Shown: positions 10,461 through 23,541, counted from the first letter of the stretch. The stretch is 64,000 nucleotides of DNA from JAGVSZ01 sp963716855 (GCA_963716855.1 CAVQUV010000004.1:62001-126000); one strand, 5' to 3'. Translations and numbers: made by a program. Notes: generated from the letters alone by a model not told the origin.

Positions 10461-10579
10461 TGAGCGCCACGATGCCAGCGGCATAGGCCCCTGAAAACGA
10501 AGGATTTTGCCGCGAGCCCTGGCGGATCGGTCGAGGACTTGACCCCGGTTGCGCAGGATCGGCGCCCGCGTCGGGCAAC

Positions 10580-10595
10580 TGTGACATTGTTCACA
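10580..10595. promoter_or_regulatory. CRP/Clp-type binding site upstream of rpfF
   Basis: TGTGACATTGTTCACA is a perfect match to the CRP consensus TGTGA-N6-TCACA and is symmetrical out to CTGTGA/TCACAG (10579-10596). It lies about 90 bp upstream of the predicted rpfF start point, a class I position. In Xanthomonas the CRP-like protein Clp acts in the DSF pathway; a similar role here is inferred. Confidence 0.75.
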
Positions 10596-10641
10596 GCTCC
10601 TGCGGACCTGCTGGAACATCGACACACAGGCACTTGACGAA

Positions 10642-10670
10642 TTGCACATTTTCCCGGACGCGTGTTAAAT
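10642..10670 (+). promoter_or_regulatory. Candidate sigma-70 promoter of rpfF
   Basis: A -35 TTGCAC (10642-10647) and a -10 TTAAAT (10665-10670) are separated by 17 bp, giving a start near 10677 and a leader of about 106 nt. The -35 is weak, which fits dependence on an activator at the CRP-type site upstream. Confidence 0.45.
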
Positions 10671-10782
10671 ACCTCACAGTCGGTCTTGCCCAGCACCAAC
10701 GACAGAACAAACCCGCGGGCAGCGCTGAAGGCACTCGCCCACGCGCGGGCGAATTAAAAACGAACTGCTGAGGAGCATAACC

Positions 10783-11724
10783 ATGGACATGACCCTTCCA
10801 AGGGAGATTCACCGCGTCTTTTCGGCTGCGGAGGAACAGCCGATCGACTGGCTGGGCGAGAAGCGGTTCTCTCAGTTCGACGTCGAGTTCGACGGCGAGC
10901 AGCAGATCCTGTGGGCGCGAATGCGGGGCAGCCCGGTTCCGAACTTCAACCGCACGCTGCTCGCCGAAGCGCGCGACATCCAGCGCGCGATCGAGGCCTC
11001 GGGCGGCCGCTTGCGAGTGAACGGTGCCGAGTGCACGTTTCGCTACGTCGTGCTCGGCTCCAGCGTGCCCGGCGTGTTCAGCCTCGGTGGCGACCTCGGT
11101 CTGTTCATGCAGCTCATCCGCGACCGCGATCGGGCGGCGCTCGAGCGCTACGGGCGCGAGTGCGTGGATGTCTGCTATCACAACGTGGCGCACTATAGCC
11201 TGCCGGTGACCACGATCTCGCTCGTGCAGGGCGAAGCCCTCGGCGGCGGGATGGAGTCCGCGCTCTCGAGCGAGGTGGTGATCGCGGAGCGGAGCGCGAA
11301 GTTCGGCCTGCCCGAGGTGCTGTTCGGCCTGTTCCCCGGGATGGGTGCCTACAATCTGATCGGCCGCCGGCTCGGTCGCAAGGTCGCCGAAGAGATGATC
11401 CTCTCCGGGGCCACCTGGACGGGTGAGGAGCTGTATGCGAAAGGCCTGGTCGACGTGCTCGCCGACGACGGCCAGGGCGAAACCGCGCTCCACGACTACG
11501 TCCGCCAGCACTCCCGCAAGGCCAACACCCATCGCGCGCTGCAGCGCATTCGCGACACGCACGAGCCGATTCGCTACGAGGACCTGCTGTCGATCGTGAA
11601 CATCTGGTGCGACGCGGCGATGGAGCTGACCGAGACGCAGCTCAAGCTGATGGAGCGCCTCGTCCGCGCGCAGGGCAAGCGCATGGCGCAGGTGGACGGC
11701 GCCACGCACCGCGCGGCCGCCTGA
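10783..11724 (+). CDS. rpfF: DSF synthase RpfF (crotonase-family cis-2-unsaturated fatty acid synthase)
   Basis: A 313-aa crotonase-fold enzyme that makes diffusible signal factor (cis-2-unsaturated fatty acids) from acyl-ACP. The oxyanion loop GEALGGGMESALSSE and the following FGLPEVLFGLFPGMGAYN match RpfF. The two catalytic glutamates expected for RpfF are present at about E158 and E178, unlike ordinary crotonases that keep a different pattern. GAGGAG precedes the ATG by seven bases. It is convergent with rpfC (9 bp between stop codons), the same arrangement as rpfF and rpfGHC in Xanthomonas. Identity as a DSF synthase is well supported by sequence plus neighbours; the exact signal cannot be read. 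Confidence 0.9.
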   Translation: MDMTLPREIHRVFSAAEEQPIDWLGEKRFSQFDVEFDGEQQILWARMRGSPVPNFNRTLLAEARDIQRAIEASGGRLRVNGAECTFRYVVLGSSVPGVFSLGGDLGLFMQLIRDRDRAALERYGRECVDVCYHNVAHYSLPVTTISLVQGEALGGGMESALSSEVVIAERSAKFGLPEVLFGLFPGMGAYNLIGRRLGRKVAEEMILSGATWTGEELYAKGLVDVLADDGQGETALHDYVRQHSRKANTHRALQRIRDTHEPIRYEDLLSIVNIWCDAAMELTETQLKLMERLVRAQGKRMAQVDGATHRAAA

Positions 11725-11733
11725 GCGCGTGGG

Positions 11734-14274
11734 TTATCCGGCGGCGCGCAGATGCTTGGCGACGTAGTCGTCGAGCGCCACGCGCGTCGCCGCGAAGCTC
11801 CGTTCGATCTCTTGCACTAGCTTCTCAGCGCTTACGGGAAGTTCTCGCGGCACGACCTGCGAGACTTCCCGACATTTCTTGTAGAGCGCCTCCGCACCGA
11901 GGCTTCCCGCGCTGCCTTTGAGCGCGTGCACCTGCTCGCGGAACCCCTTGTAGTCCGCTTCGCGCACGCTCTCGGACATCGCGGCGACCAGCTTCTCGCC
12001 GTCGGTCACGAACCCTGCCACCAGATCCGCGACGAACCCGCTGCGTCCGATTCCGTCCAGCTCCCTCAGCTTCTCGAGGTCGACGACGCCTGGCGCCGCG
12101 TCGGTGACCTCGGACACGCTCGGCAGCTCCGGGGTCAGCATCGCGCGGCGTCCGACCGCACGCTGCTCCGGACACAGCGTTGCGACCGCGGCGAGGAGCC
12201 GCTTCGGCTCGATCGGCTTCGTCAGGAACGCGTCGAACCCGGCGGCGCCGCACTCCTCCATCGCCTCCCGGGTCGCGTTGGCGGTAAACATGATGAACGG
12301 CGTCCGCTCGCCCTGTGGTTCCATCATGCGGAAGAGCTTCAGGGCCTCGAGTCCGCCCATCACCGGCATGTGCCAGTCGACGATCACGCAATCGAACCGG
12401 CCCTGCTCGAGCGCGTCGAGCACCTGCTCGCCGTTGTCGACCACCGTGACCTCGTGTCCCGCGCCCTCGAGCACCTTCTGGACCACGAGCCGGTTGGTCG
12501 CGTTGTCCTCGGCCACCAGGACCGTGCGCCCGGAAGGGCGCCGCCCGCGCGCGCCAGCGCTGATCGGGATGACCGTCTCGGGAAGCGGCAGGTCTTCCTT
12601 GGCCACCGCGCTGTGCACGATGTTGAAGAGCCGGCCTTTGTCGACCGGCGTATCCAGGAAGCTCGCGTAACCGGCCTTGAGGAGGGCGTCGCGCGCGCGC
12701 CCGCTCGCGCCCGGGTTGAGCAGGATAAGCATCGGCGGGCGGAGTGCGAATTCCGAGCGCACCGTGGCCGCCAGCTGGATGGGATCCATCCGCAGGGCGC
12801 GCGCATCGATCAGCGCCAGATGGAACGCGCGGTTCTGCCGGGTTGCCGCGGCCAGCGCGCGGATCAACTCCGGCGCTCCCGCCGAGACTTCTACCGTCGC
12901 ACCCCATCCGGCCAGACTGGCCGTCAGCCCGGCGACCTCGGCCGGCTCGGCAACCAGGAGGTTCACGCGCAATCCCGGCAGGTTGGGCTGCGCGTCGGGC
13001 GCGGCCGCAGCAAGCGCGAACGGCAGCTCGAACCAGAAGCACGACCCTTTGCCCGGCTCGCTGCTTACGCCGATCTCGCCGCCCATGAGCTCCGCGAGCT
13101 GCTTGGAGATCGCGGTGCCGAGGCCGGAGCCGCCATACACGCGCGTAATGGACTGGTCGGCCTGGTAGAAGCGCTCGAAGATCCTCGGGAGAGCCTCCGG
13201 CGCGATACCGATACCGGTGTCCTCGACCTCGAAGCGCATCCGTGCGTCGCCGCCGCTGCCGGCGTGCGCGGAAACCCGGACGGAAACCGACCCGCTCTCG
13301 GTGAACTTGAGGGCGTTGCTCGCGAGATTGACGAGGATCTGCCTGACGTACACGGGACTGCCGACGAGCCGATAGGGCACGTCCGCGCCGACGCTCAGGT
13401 TGAGCACGAGCTTCTTGCGATCGGCCTCGATCTGCAGGGTGCGCAGCGTCGTGTGCAGCAGCTTGTGCAGGTCGAACTCGACGTGCTCGAGCTGCAGCCG
13501 ACCGGACTCGATCCGGGAGATGTCCAGGATGTTGCTGACGAGCGACAGCATCAGCTGCGCGGATCCCTGGGAGCTGTGCAACAGCTCGCGCTGCTCCGGG
13601 CTGAGCGGCGTCGCGAACAGCAGCTCGTTGATGCCGATGACGCCGTTCAGCGGCGTCCGCATCTCGTGCGACATCGTCGAAAGGAAGCGCGTCTTCTCGA
13701 CGTTCGCCGCCTCCGCGGCCTCGCGCGCCCGCTGGATCCGCGTGAGCAGCGTGGAGACGTAGAGCGGGAGGATCACCATCGCGAACATCAGGCCAAGGCC
13801 CAACGCCACCTGATCGTGCCAGTAGGGATTCAACAGGAGGACGGTGCCGAAGCCGGCGATCGCCAGCGCCTGCGATGCGAAAAGGTAGAAGCGCCCGTAC
13901 CTGAAGCCGTTGCCGAAGGTGACGAACAGGAAGACGCCAAAGAGCGGCGCACCGAGGTCCGTCGTCAGGTACATGCAGGTCGCGATCGCGACGTTGTCGC
14001 CGATCATCCCGATCACGCGCCGTCGCGGACACGCCTCCGGCCGGCGGCAAATCTCGATCAGGAGTCCGACTGCGACGGCGAGGTACAGGCCGAACAGGAC
14101 GTAGAGCACCGAGTCGCGCGTGGACTCGTGCCCGGTCCAGTCGGTGATGGTGAGATAACCGACGATGACCGTGACGAGCGCGAGACGGACGATGGCCTGC
14201 TCATGCTCGCTATCGGGCCGGCTCTGCAACCGCGCCCGCAATGCGCCGACGTAGGCTCTGAGTCCGCCGCTCAT
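11734..14274 (-). CDS. rpfC: Hybrid sensor histidine kinase RpfC (DSF receptor)
   Basis: An 846-aa hybrid kinase. An N-terminal input region opens with DSEHEQAIVRLAL, a pattern typical of RpfC, and continues through five predicted membrane helices (about 30-175). The kinase core follows: H-box MSHEMRTPLNG with H203, N-box LVNLASNALKF, G1 EDTGIGI and G2 GGSGLGTAI. Next come a degenerate receiver-like segment (about residues 470-600), a full receiver (VAEDNATN, DWHMPVMGG, TKPIEP) and a C-terminal HPt domain with HALKGSAGSLGAE. Xanthomonas RpfC is about 726 aa and has one receiver, so the extra degenerate receiver is unusual. The ATG at 14274 overlaps the rpfG stop by four bases, which rules out the longer upstream reading. 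Confidence 0.9.
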   Translation of the reverse strand: MSGGLRAYVGALRARLQSRPDSEHEQAIVRLALVTVIVGYLTITDWTGHESTRDSVLYVLFGLYLAVAVGLLIEICRRPEACPRRRVIGMIGDNVAIATCMYLTTDLGAPLFGVFLFVTFGNGFRYGRFYLFASQALAIAGFGTVLLLNPYWHDQVALGLGLMFAMVILPLYVSTLLTRIQRAREAAEAANVEKTRFLSTMSHEMRTPLNGVIGINELLFATPLSPEQRELLHSSQGSAQLMLSLVSNILDISRIESGRLQLEHVEFDLHKLLHTTLRTLQIEADRKKLVLNLSVGADVPYRLVGSPVYVRQILVNLASNALKFTESGSVSVRVSAHAGSGGDARMRFEVEDTGIGIAPEALPRIFERFYQADQSITRVYGGSGLGTAISKQLAELMGGEIGVSSEPGKGSCFWFELPFALAAAAPDAQPNLPGLRVNLLVAEPAEVAGLTASLAGWGATVEVSAGAPELIRALAAATRQNRAFHLALIDARALRMDPIQLAATVRSEFALRPPMLILLNPGASGRARDALLKAGYASFLDTPVDKGRLFNIVHSAVAKEDLPLPETVIPISAGARGRRPSGRTVLVAEDNATNRLVVQKVLEGAGHEVTVVDNGEQVLDALEQGRFDCVIVDWHMPVMGGLEALKLFRMMEPQGERTPFIMFTANATREAMEECGAAGFDAFLTKPIEPKRLLAAVATLCPEQRAVGRRAMLTPELPSVSEVTDAAPGVVDLEKLRELDGIGRSGFVADLVAGFVTDGEKLVAAMSESVREADYKGFREQVHALKGSAGSLGAEALYKKCREVSQVVPRELPVSAEKLVQEIERSFAATRVALDDYVAKHLRAAG

Positions 14275-15377
14275 CCGGGGGCGACGACGTGCTGCACGGG
14301 ACCGGTGTCCTTGAGCTCCTCCTGGATCGCGAGCGCCTCTTCGCGAACCCGCAGAAAAGCGTCCACCAGCATCGGGTCGAAGTGCGCACCTTTGTGCGTC
14401 TGGAGGTACTTGAGCGCCTCTTCCGACAGCCACGCGGCCTTGTAGGGGCGTCGCGAAGTCAGCGCGTCATACACGTCGGCGACCGCGACGATACGGGCGG
14501 GCAGCGGGATATGGTCGCCCACCAATCCATAGGGATACCCGGATCCGTCGAACTTCTCGTGGTGGCCGAGCGCGATCAGCGCGCCCATCCGCAGGTACTT
14601 CGACGGGCTGTCCTTCAGGATCTCGTAGCCGATCACCGGGTGCCGTTGCATCACGCGCCGTTCGGTCTCGGTGAGTTTGTCGGCCTTCAGCAGGATGTGG
14701 TCCGGAAGGCCGATCTTGCCGATGTCGTGGAGCGGTGCGGCGAGCTCGATCGTCTCCGACTCCTGCGCGTCGAGCCCGATCGCCTCGGCGATCAGGCGGG
14801 AGTAACGGGCCATGCGGATGACGTGGTTGCCGGTCTCCTCATCGCGGAATTCGCCAGCCTTCGCCAGCCGGAACAGGGTCTCCTTCTCGCGGCTGCGCAC
14901 CTCCTGGGTCGCGTCCTGGACCATTCCCTCGAGTAGGCGGCCCTTGTCCTCCAGCGCAAGCTGCTGCCGGCGCAGCGTCAGGAGGTTGCGGCACCGCGCG
15001 AGACACTCGCGCGTGTCGATCGGCTTGGTCAGGAAGTCGGTGATGCCTGCGTCGAGCGCCGCATATCGAACTTTCCGGTCGTCGTGGACGGTGACCATGA
15101 CGATCGGCACGTGCGAGTATTCGGGCAGCAGGCGGAGACGACGGACGAACTCGATGCCGTCGATCTCCGGCATCTGGTAATCGACCAGGACGAGATCCGC
15201 GGGATGCGTCGTGGCCCACCGGACCGCGTCGACCGGGCTCTCGAAAGGCTGGACGGCGATGCTGGCGTCGATGCTCTGGACCACCTCTTCGAGGATGGCC
15301 CTGCCCGTGGACTGGTCGTCGACCACCAGCACGGTGTTCTTGATTGCCGGGACGGCCCGGATCCGGGGACGGGACAT
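14271..15377 (-). CDS. rpfG: Response regulator RpfG (receiver plus HD-GYP c-di-GMP phosphodiesterase)
   Basis: A 368-aa two-domain protein. The receiver (about residues 14-135) has acidic residues D20-D21, phospho-acceptor D66 (LVDYQMPE) and conserved K118 (TKPID). The HD-GYP domain (about 165-355) keeps HDIGKIG (H217, D218), HPVIGYEIL, the HHEKFDGSGYP motif and DVYDALTSRRPYK, so it should hydrolyse cyclic di-GMP. It is the first gene of the rpfG-rpfC pair. The assignment as RpfG rests on partnership with RpfC and RpfF. Confidence 0.9.
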   Translation of the reverse strand: MSRPRIRAVPAIKNTVLVVDDQSTGRAILEEVVQSIDASIAVQPFESPVDAVRWATTHPADLVLVDYQMPEIDGIEFVRRLRLLPEYSHVPIVMVTVHDDRKVRYAALDAGITDFLTKPIDTRECLARCRNLLTLRRQQLALEDKGRLLEGMVQDATQEVRSREKETLFRLAKAGEFRDEETGNHVIRMARYSRLIAEAIGLDAQESETIELAAPLHDIGKIGLPDHILLKADKLTETERRVMQRHPVIGYEILKDSPSKYLRMGALIALGHHEKFDGSGYPYGLVGDHIPLPARIVAVADVYDALTSRRPYKAAWLSEEALKYLQTHKGAHFDPMLVDAFLRVREEALAIQEELKDTGPVQHVVAPG

Positions 15378-15570
15378 TGACTCGCAACCGCCAGTGTTGT
15401 TTTCGTAATCTGCTCAGCCTAGCGCGGTCGCCTCGCCAAGTCTAGGCGGGAGATGACCTAAGTCCGTGTTCGGCCGGAAAAAATGCGCGGTATGGAGGTG
15501 CGCTGCACAAGGCGCCAAGCGAGCCCCCTGGCTGCCGCCCTCCGTACCGCCCGCCGGCGCCCGTTGCACA

Positions 15571-15601
15571 AACGAAAACGCCCCGGCACGAGGCCGGGGC
15601 G
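15571..15601 (-). terminator. Rho-independent terminator of the rRNA operon
   Basis: A perfect 9-bp stem (CGCCCCGGC at 15579-15587 with GCCGGGGCG at 15593-15601, 5-nt loop) is followed on the minus strand by TTTTCGTTT. It lies 15 bp past the 5S rRNA. The remaining spacer to rpfG (15378-15570) shows no gene. Confidence 0.85.
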
Positions 15602-15615
15602 GTTCCGTTTTGGGG

Positions 15616-15731
15616 TCCTGACAATGACCTACTTTCGCGCGATATACCTCGCACTATCATCGGCGCGACACCGTTTCACGGTCCTGTTCGGGATGGGAAG
15701 GCGTGGTTCCAGCGCGCTGTGATCGTCAGGA
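15616..15731 (-). rRNA. rrf: 5S ribosomal RNA
   Basis: The minus strand carries the conserved 5S core CCATCCCGAACAGG and the AGTAGGTCATTG 3' region. The ends TCCTGACG and GTCAGGA pair as the terminal helix. Boundaries are estimated to within a few bases. Confidence 0.93.
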
Positions 15732-15844
15732 ATTCTGTTGGGGAACCCGAGGCGCAGACGCGGAGTCTGCGCGATCGTGCACCCGACGATCCGAAAGAAG
15801 TGTGGGGTTGCGATTGCTTAGCGCTGCCCCACGCGGAGCTATCC

Positions 15845-15868
15845 GCTTGGGGTTATAGGATCAAGCCG

Positions 15869-15870
<2 letters not shown>
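15845..15870 (-). other. 23S rRNA processing-stalk arm (3' flank)
   Basis: CGCTTGGGGTTATAGGATC here is complementary to the 23S 5' flank at 18741-18763 (GACCCTATAACCCCAAACGG). Together they form the long helix enclosing 23S that RNase III normally cuts. Confidence 0.7.
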
Positions 15871-18744
<2,874 letters not shown>

Positions 18745-18898
18745 CTATAACCCCAAACGGCCTCGAGCTCGGCGCCCGAAGCGGGGTTACAGGTTGAGCA
18801 GCGCTTCAACACCACCCGTTCCTCGCGGAACGAGCGTCGTTGATGCAATCAACAACCCGTGTGCCGCTCTGGACGAGCGACACACATTCACACTTCTC

Positions 18899-18918
18899 TC
18901 AGATTGTTAAAGAACGAA
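18899..18918 (-). promoter_or_regulatory. boxA antitermination site in the 16S-23S spacer
   Basis: The minus strand reads GTTCTTTAACAATCTG, a match to the NusB/NusE-binding boxA. It lies between tRNA-Ala and 23S, the usual spacer position. The rest of 18745-18992 shows no gene. Confidence 0.7.
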
Positions 18919-18992
18919 CAGCCATGACTCGCGAAGAGTCACCACTAAAGGCCGAGCAGCGGTCTTCACTGGTGATCCCTCGATAGGGTAGC

Positions 18993-19068
18993 TGGTGGAG
19001 CTGATCGGATTCGAACCGACGACCCCCTGCTTGCAAAGCAGATGCTCTCCCAGCTGAGCTACAGCCCC
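18993..19068 (-). tRNA. tRNA-Ala(TGC)
   Basis: A 76-nt cloverleaf in the rRNA spacer with acceptor GGGGCTG/CAGCTCC, anticodon loop CTTTGCAAG (anticodon TGC), T-loop TTCGAAT and encoded CCA. Confidence 0.97.
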
Positions 19069-19109
19069 AGCGCCGAGCGCGCCGGCCGCGCGCCCCGCAA
19101 TGCGGAACG

Positions 19110-19186
<77 letters not shown>

Positions 19187-19337
19187 CCCTGCGGTTGCCC
19201 GTCGTCAGTCGGCAGTCCACCGTTGCCAGGCTTGGCCGGTAGCACGGGGTGCATAGGCCCAGAAGCCGTCAGCGTTCCACCGACACCTGACAACTAACAG
19301 CCGATAGGTTGTGGGCACTGGCAAGACTCGCTTGCTC

Positions 19338-20872
<1,535 letters not shown>

Positions 20873-21128
20873 TGAATCCTGTTTAGATCGCTAATGCGAT
20901 CGTCCGACTCGCGTGGCCCGAAGGCACCGCGTGCCGGATGCGCTCACTCAAAGTCATTCCGGAGCCGTCTCGCGAACTAGCGAGACGTCCATCTTGACTA
21001 TTGGTGTGAGCGCGGGTCGTTTGTCGAGCGATTCCGGAGCGCCCGCAAAGCTGCGAACGTCCCGGACGCCCCACCAGCGCCCACACCTATCGGCTGTTCA
21101 GTTTGTTAAAGAGCGATGACGGAAATCT
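20873..21128 (-). promoter_or_regulatory. rRNA leader with boxA and hairpins
   Basis: The leader upstream of 16S contains boxA (CGCTCTTTAACAAACTG, minus strand, 21099-21115) just downstream of the tRNA-fMet gene. It also holds a perfect hairpin GTCTCGC/GCGAGAC (20967-20986) and GATCGC/GCGATC (20886-20901) near the 16S 5' end. No strong separate promoter was seen inside it. Confidence 0.6.
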
Positions 21129-21205
21129 TGGTTGCGGGGAGAGGATTTGAACCTCTGACCTTCGGGTTATGAGCCCGACGAGCTGCCAGACTGCTCCACC
21201 CCGCG
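21129..21205 (-). tRNA. Initiator tRNA-fMet(CAT)
   Basis: A 77-nt tRNA with CAT anticodon and encoded CCA. Initiator hallmarks are visible: an unpaired C1-A72 at the acceptor tip and three consecutive G-C pairs in the anticodon stem (GGG around CTCATAA with CCC). It lies about 257 bp upstream of 16S in the same direction. Confidence 0.95.
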
Positions 21206-21220
21206 TCCGTCGAGACAAAG

Positions 21221-21249
21221 ATTATGGCAGGCGCACACACGCCCGTCAA
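21221..21249 (-). promoter_or_regulatory. Strong sigma-70 promoter before tRNA-fMet and the rRNA operon
   Basis: On the minus strand TTGACG (21249-21244) and CATAAT (21226-21221) are separated by 17 bp. The predicted start, about 21214, is nine bases before the tRNA. With boxA directly after the tRNA, this may drive the whole rRNA operon. Confidence 0.75.
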
Positions 21250-21385
21250 TACTTCCGTTGGTTTTCCCGTGAGGCCGCGGCGGCAGGGCCCGACCGGCGC
21301 GCTCTTCTGACCCAGATCAGATCCCGGGGGTGGTCGCGCAGGGTAACATCCGCGCCGTCAACCGGTGCTTCGACGGAGGCGCGTA

Positions 21386-21874
21386 GTGTCACGAACGAGA
21401 GAGTTGGACATCGTGCGCAGGACGGTCCTTGCGAAAGAGCTCTCCGAATCGGAGTCTGAGATCCTGTCGGGCCTGGTCAAGCTCCGGACGCTGCAGGATG
21501 GCGAGATCATCTGCGACGAAGGTCGGTCGGACAACAAGCTGCACGTCGTGGTGAGCGGCGCGATAAACGTGTCCAGGCGGGTCCCAGGCGGAACGGACTG
21601 GACCACGCTCTATACGCTCACCGCCAACGACCTGGTCGGGGAGCTTTCATTCATCGACGAGACCCCGCACTATTCAGCCCTCCGCGCTGCCGGGCCGACG
21701 GAGATCCTCAGTCTCGACCGGCGCGACCTGGAAAGCCTGCTCGACAAGCATCCCTGGCTCGTCTATCGGGTCATGCGCGCCATCATGCGGACGGTTCACT
21801 CGCTCATGCGTCGCATGGGGCTCCAGGCGATCGAGATGCAAAACTACATCTACAAGCAGCACGGCAAGTATTGA
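21386..21874 (+). CDS. Cyclic-nucleotide-binding-fold protein without DNA-binding domain
   Basis: A 162-aa protein made of one cNMP-binding beta-roll (about residues 12-130, with GEIICDEG, VVSGAINVSRR and LVGELSFID) followed by one long C-terminal helix. The helix-turn-helix of Crp/Fnr regulators is absent. The phosphate-binding cassette reads GELSFID rather than the GELAL...R of true cAMP binders, so ligand binding is uncertain. The GTG at 21386 has GGAGG at 21375-21379. A weak FNR/CRP-like palindrome (CTGACCCAGATCAG, 21307-21320) and a possible -10 TAACAT (21344) lie upstream. Its role is unknown. Confidence 0.8.
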   Translation: MSRTRELDIVRRTVLAKELSESESEILSGLVKLRTLQDGEIICDEGRSDNKLHVVVSGAINVSRRVPGGTDWTTLYTLTANDLVGELSFIDETPHYSALRAAGPTEILSLDRRDLESLLDKHPWLVYRVMRAIMRTVHSLMRRMGLQAIEMQNYIYKQHGKY

Positions 21875-21899
21875 GCGCCGCGCCGTTCTAACGCGTGCG

Positions 21900-22751
21900 C
21901 TACACGCGCTCCGTCTCCCCCGCACGGGGCTGCCACACCATCAGGCGGCGCTCGACGAGCCCCACGACGCCGTCCAGGACCAACGCGAATGCCGTGAGGA
22001 GCAGGATCCCGGCGAACACCGTGTTGATGTCGAACACGCCTTCGGCCTGCAAGATCAGATAGCCGACCCCGGAGGCCGAGCCGAGGTACTCGCCCACGAC
22101 GGCTCCGACGAAGGCCAGCCCCACGGAGTTGTGCAGGCTCGCGAACACCCAACTCATCGCGCTCGGCAGGTACACGTGCCGCAGGAGCTGCCGCGGACTC
22201 GCGCCCAGCATTCGTGCGTTCGCGAGGACATTGGGGCTCACCTCGCGAACCCCCTGGTACACGTTGAAAAAAACGATGAAGAACACCAGAGTCACGCCCA
22301 ATGCGACCTTCGAGGCGATGCCGAGGCCGAACCACACGGCGAAGATCGGCGCAAGAATGATCCGCGGCATCGCGTTGAAGCCCTTGATGTAGGGGTCGAG
22401 AATGGCCGAGGTGGTCGGCGACAGGGCAAGCCATAGCCCGATGATCACGCCGAAGACGGTCCCGATGACGAACGCGAGCATCGTCTCGACCAGCGTGACC
22501 CACAGATGCGTCCAGATCTCGCCGGTCGCGAACCAGTTCCATAGCCGCGACAGGACCTTGAGCGGCTCACCGAAGAAGAACGCCGCCTTGTTGGCGTCGT
22601 CGAAGTAGATCGGCGGCAACAGCGTCGGGCTCGTCAGCACGTGCCACGCCATGAACACCAGCACAAGCAGGAGCATCTGATACACGCGCAGCGTCTTCGG
22701 TCCGGGCGCGACCGACGCCCAGAACCCGCTATTGCCGCCGCTGCCTGGCAT
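21900..22751 (-). CDS. ABC transporter permease, nitrate/sulfonate/taurine type
   Basis: A 283-aa inner-membrane permease with about six helices and the cytoplasmic EAA-type loop (ANARMLGASPRQLLRHVYLPSA), as in SsuC, TauC and NrtB. It overlaps the ATPase gene by 23 bp and is the last gene of the binding protein-ATPase-permease set. The substrate cannot be told from sequence: candidates in this family are nitrate, sulfonates, taurine, pyrimidine precursors and aromatic acids. Confidence 0.9.
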   Translation of the reverse strand: MPGSGGNSGFWASVAPGPKTLRVYQMLLLVLVFMAWHVLTSPTLLPPIYFDDANKAAFFFGEPLKVLSRLWNWFATGEIWTHLWVTLVETMLAFVIGTVFGVIIGLWLALSPTTSAILDPYIKGFNAMPRIILAPIFAVWFGLGIASKVALGVTLVFFIVFFNVYQGVREVSPNVLANARMLGASPRQLLRHVYLPSAMSWVFASLHNSVGLAFVGAVVGEYLGSASGVGYLILQAEGVFDINTVFAGILLLTAFALVLDGVVGLVERRLMVWQPRAGETERV

Positions 22752-23541
22752 AGCCCTTGAGAACCTCTTCCTTCATCGCATGCCAGATCTGCGCGTGGAT
22801 CTCGATGAAGCGCGGCGTCAGGCGGATCTCCGCGACATCGCGCGGCCGCGGCAGGTCGATGGCGAACTCGCCGATCGGATGCGTCGCCGGTCCGGCGGAG
22901 AGCACCACCACCCGGTCGGAGAGCGCGATCGCCTCCTCGAGATCGTGCGTGATGAATACGACTGACTTCCGATCGGCGGACCACAGGTCGAGGAGCTCAT
23001 TCTCCATCAGCTGGCGCGTCTGAACGTCGAGCGCCGAGAACGGCTCGTCCATGAGAAGAATCTGCGGGTTGAGGACGAGCGTCTGCGCGAGCGACACTCG
23101 CTTCCGCATTCCGCCGGAGAGTTGGTGGGGGTACCGGTCGCCGAAGCCGCCGAGGCCCACGCGGCGCAGCCAGTCTTCGCCTGTCGCCGCGGCCTCTTCA
23201 CGGGAGATGCCCCGGAACTCGAGGCCGGCGGTCACGTTCGCGAGCGCGTTGCGCCAGGGCATGAGCGCATCGGCCTGGAAGAGGTACCCGGCGTGCCGGT
23301 TCACCCCGACCAGCCGCTCGCCCGAGACCTCGACCGTGCCCGCGGACGGCTCCAACAGTCCGGCGGCGACATTCAGGAGCGTGGACTTGCCGCAGCCGGT
23401 GGGGCCGACGACCGACACGAACTCGCCCGCTCCGACGCGCAGCGTCGTGTCCCGCACTGCGGTGTAGCGCTGCGAAGGGTTGTCGCGCGCGACGAACGTG
23501 CAGGTAATCCGTTCGAGCGTTAGAGCTGGCACGGCTGCCAT
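22729..23541 (-). CDS. ABC transporter ATP-binding protein, nitrate/sulfonate/taurine type
   Basis: A 270-aa ATPase with Walker A GPTGCGKSTLLN, signature LSGGMRKRVSLAQ, Walker B ILLMDEPFSALD and switch histidine in VFITHDLEEA. It resembles SsuB, TauB and NrtD. It lies between the binding-protein gene (53 bp upstream) and the permease (overlapping), so the three form one importer. Confidence 0.93.
   Translation of the reverse strand: MAAVPALTLERITCTFVARDNPSQRYTAVRDTTLRVGAGEFVSVVGPTGCGKSTLLNVAAGLLEPSAGTVEVSGERLVGVNRHAGYLFQADALMPWRNALANVTAGLEFRGISREEAAATGEDWLRRVGLGGFGDRYPHQLSGGMRKRVSLAQTLVLNPQILLMDEPFSALDVQTRQLMENELLDLWSADRKSVVFITHDLEEAIALSDRVVVLSAGPATHPIGEFAIDLPRPRDVAEIRLTPRFIEIHAQIWHAMKEEVLKGYARQRRQ

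Noticed and set aside
14275..14433. A longer N-terminus for RpfC
   Set aside because: The extra 53 residues are Arg/Gly-rich shadow of rpfG, and the ATGA overlap at 14274 marks the start.
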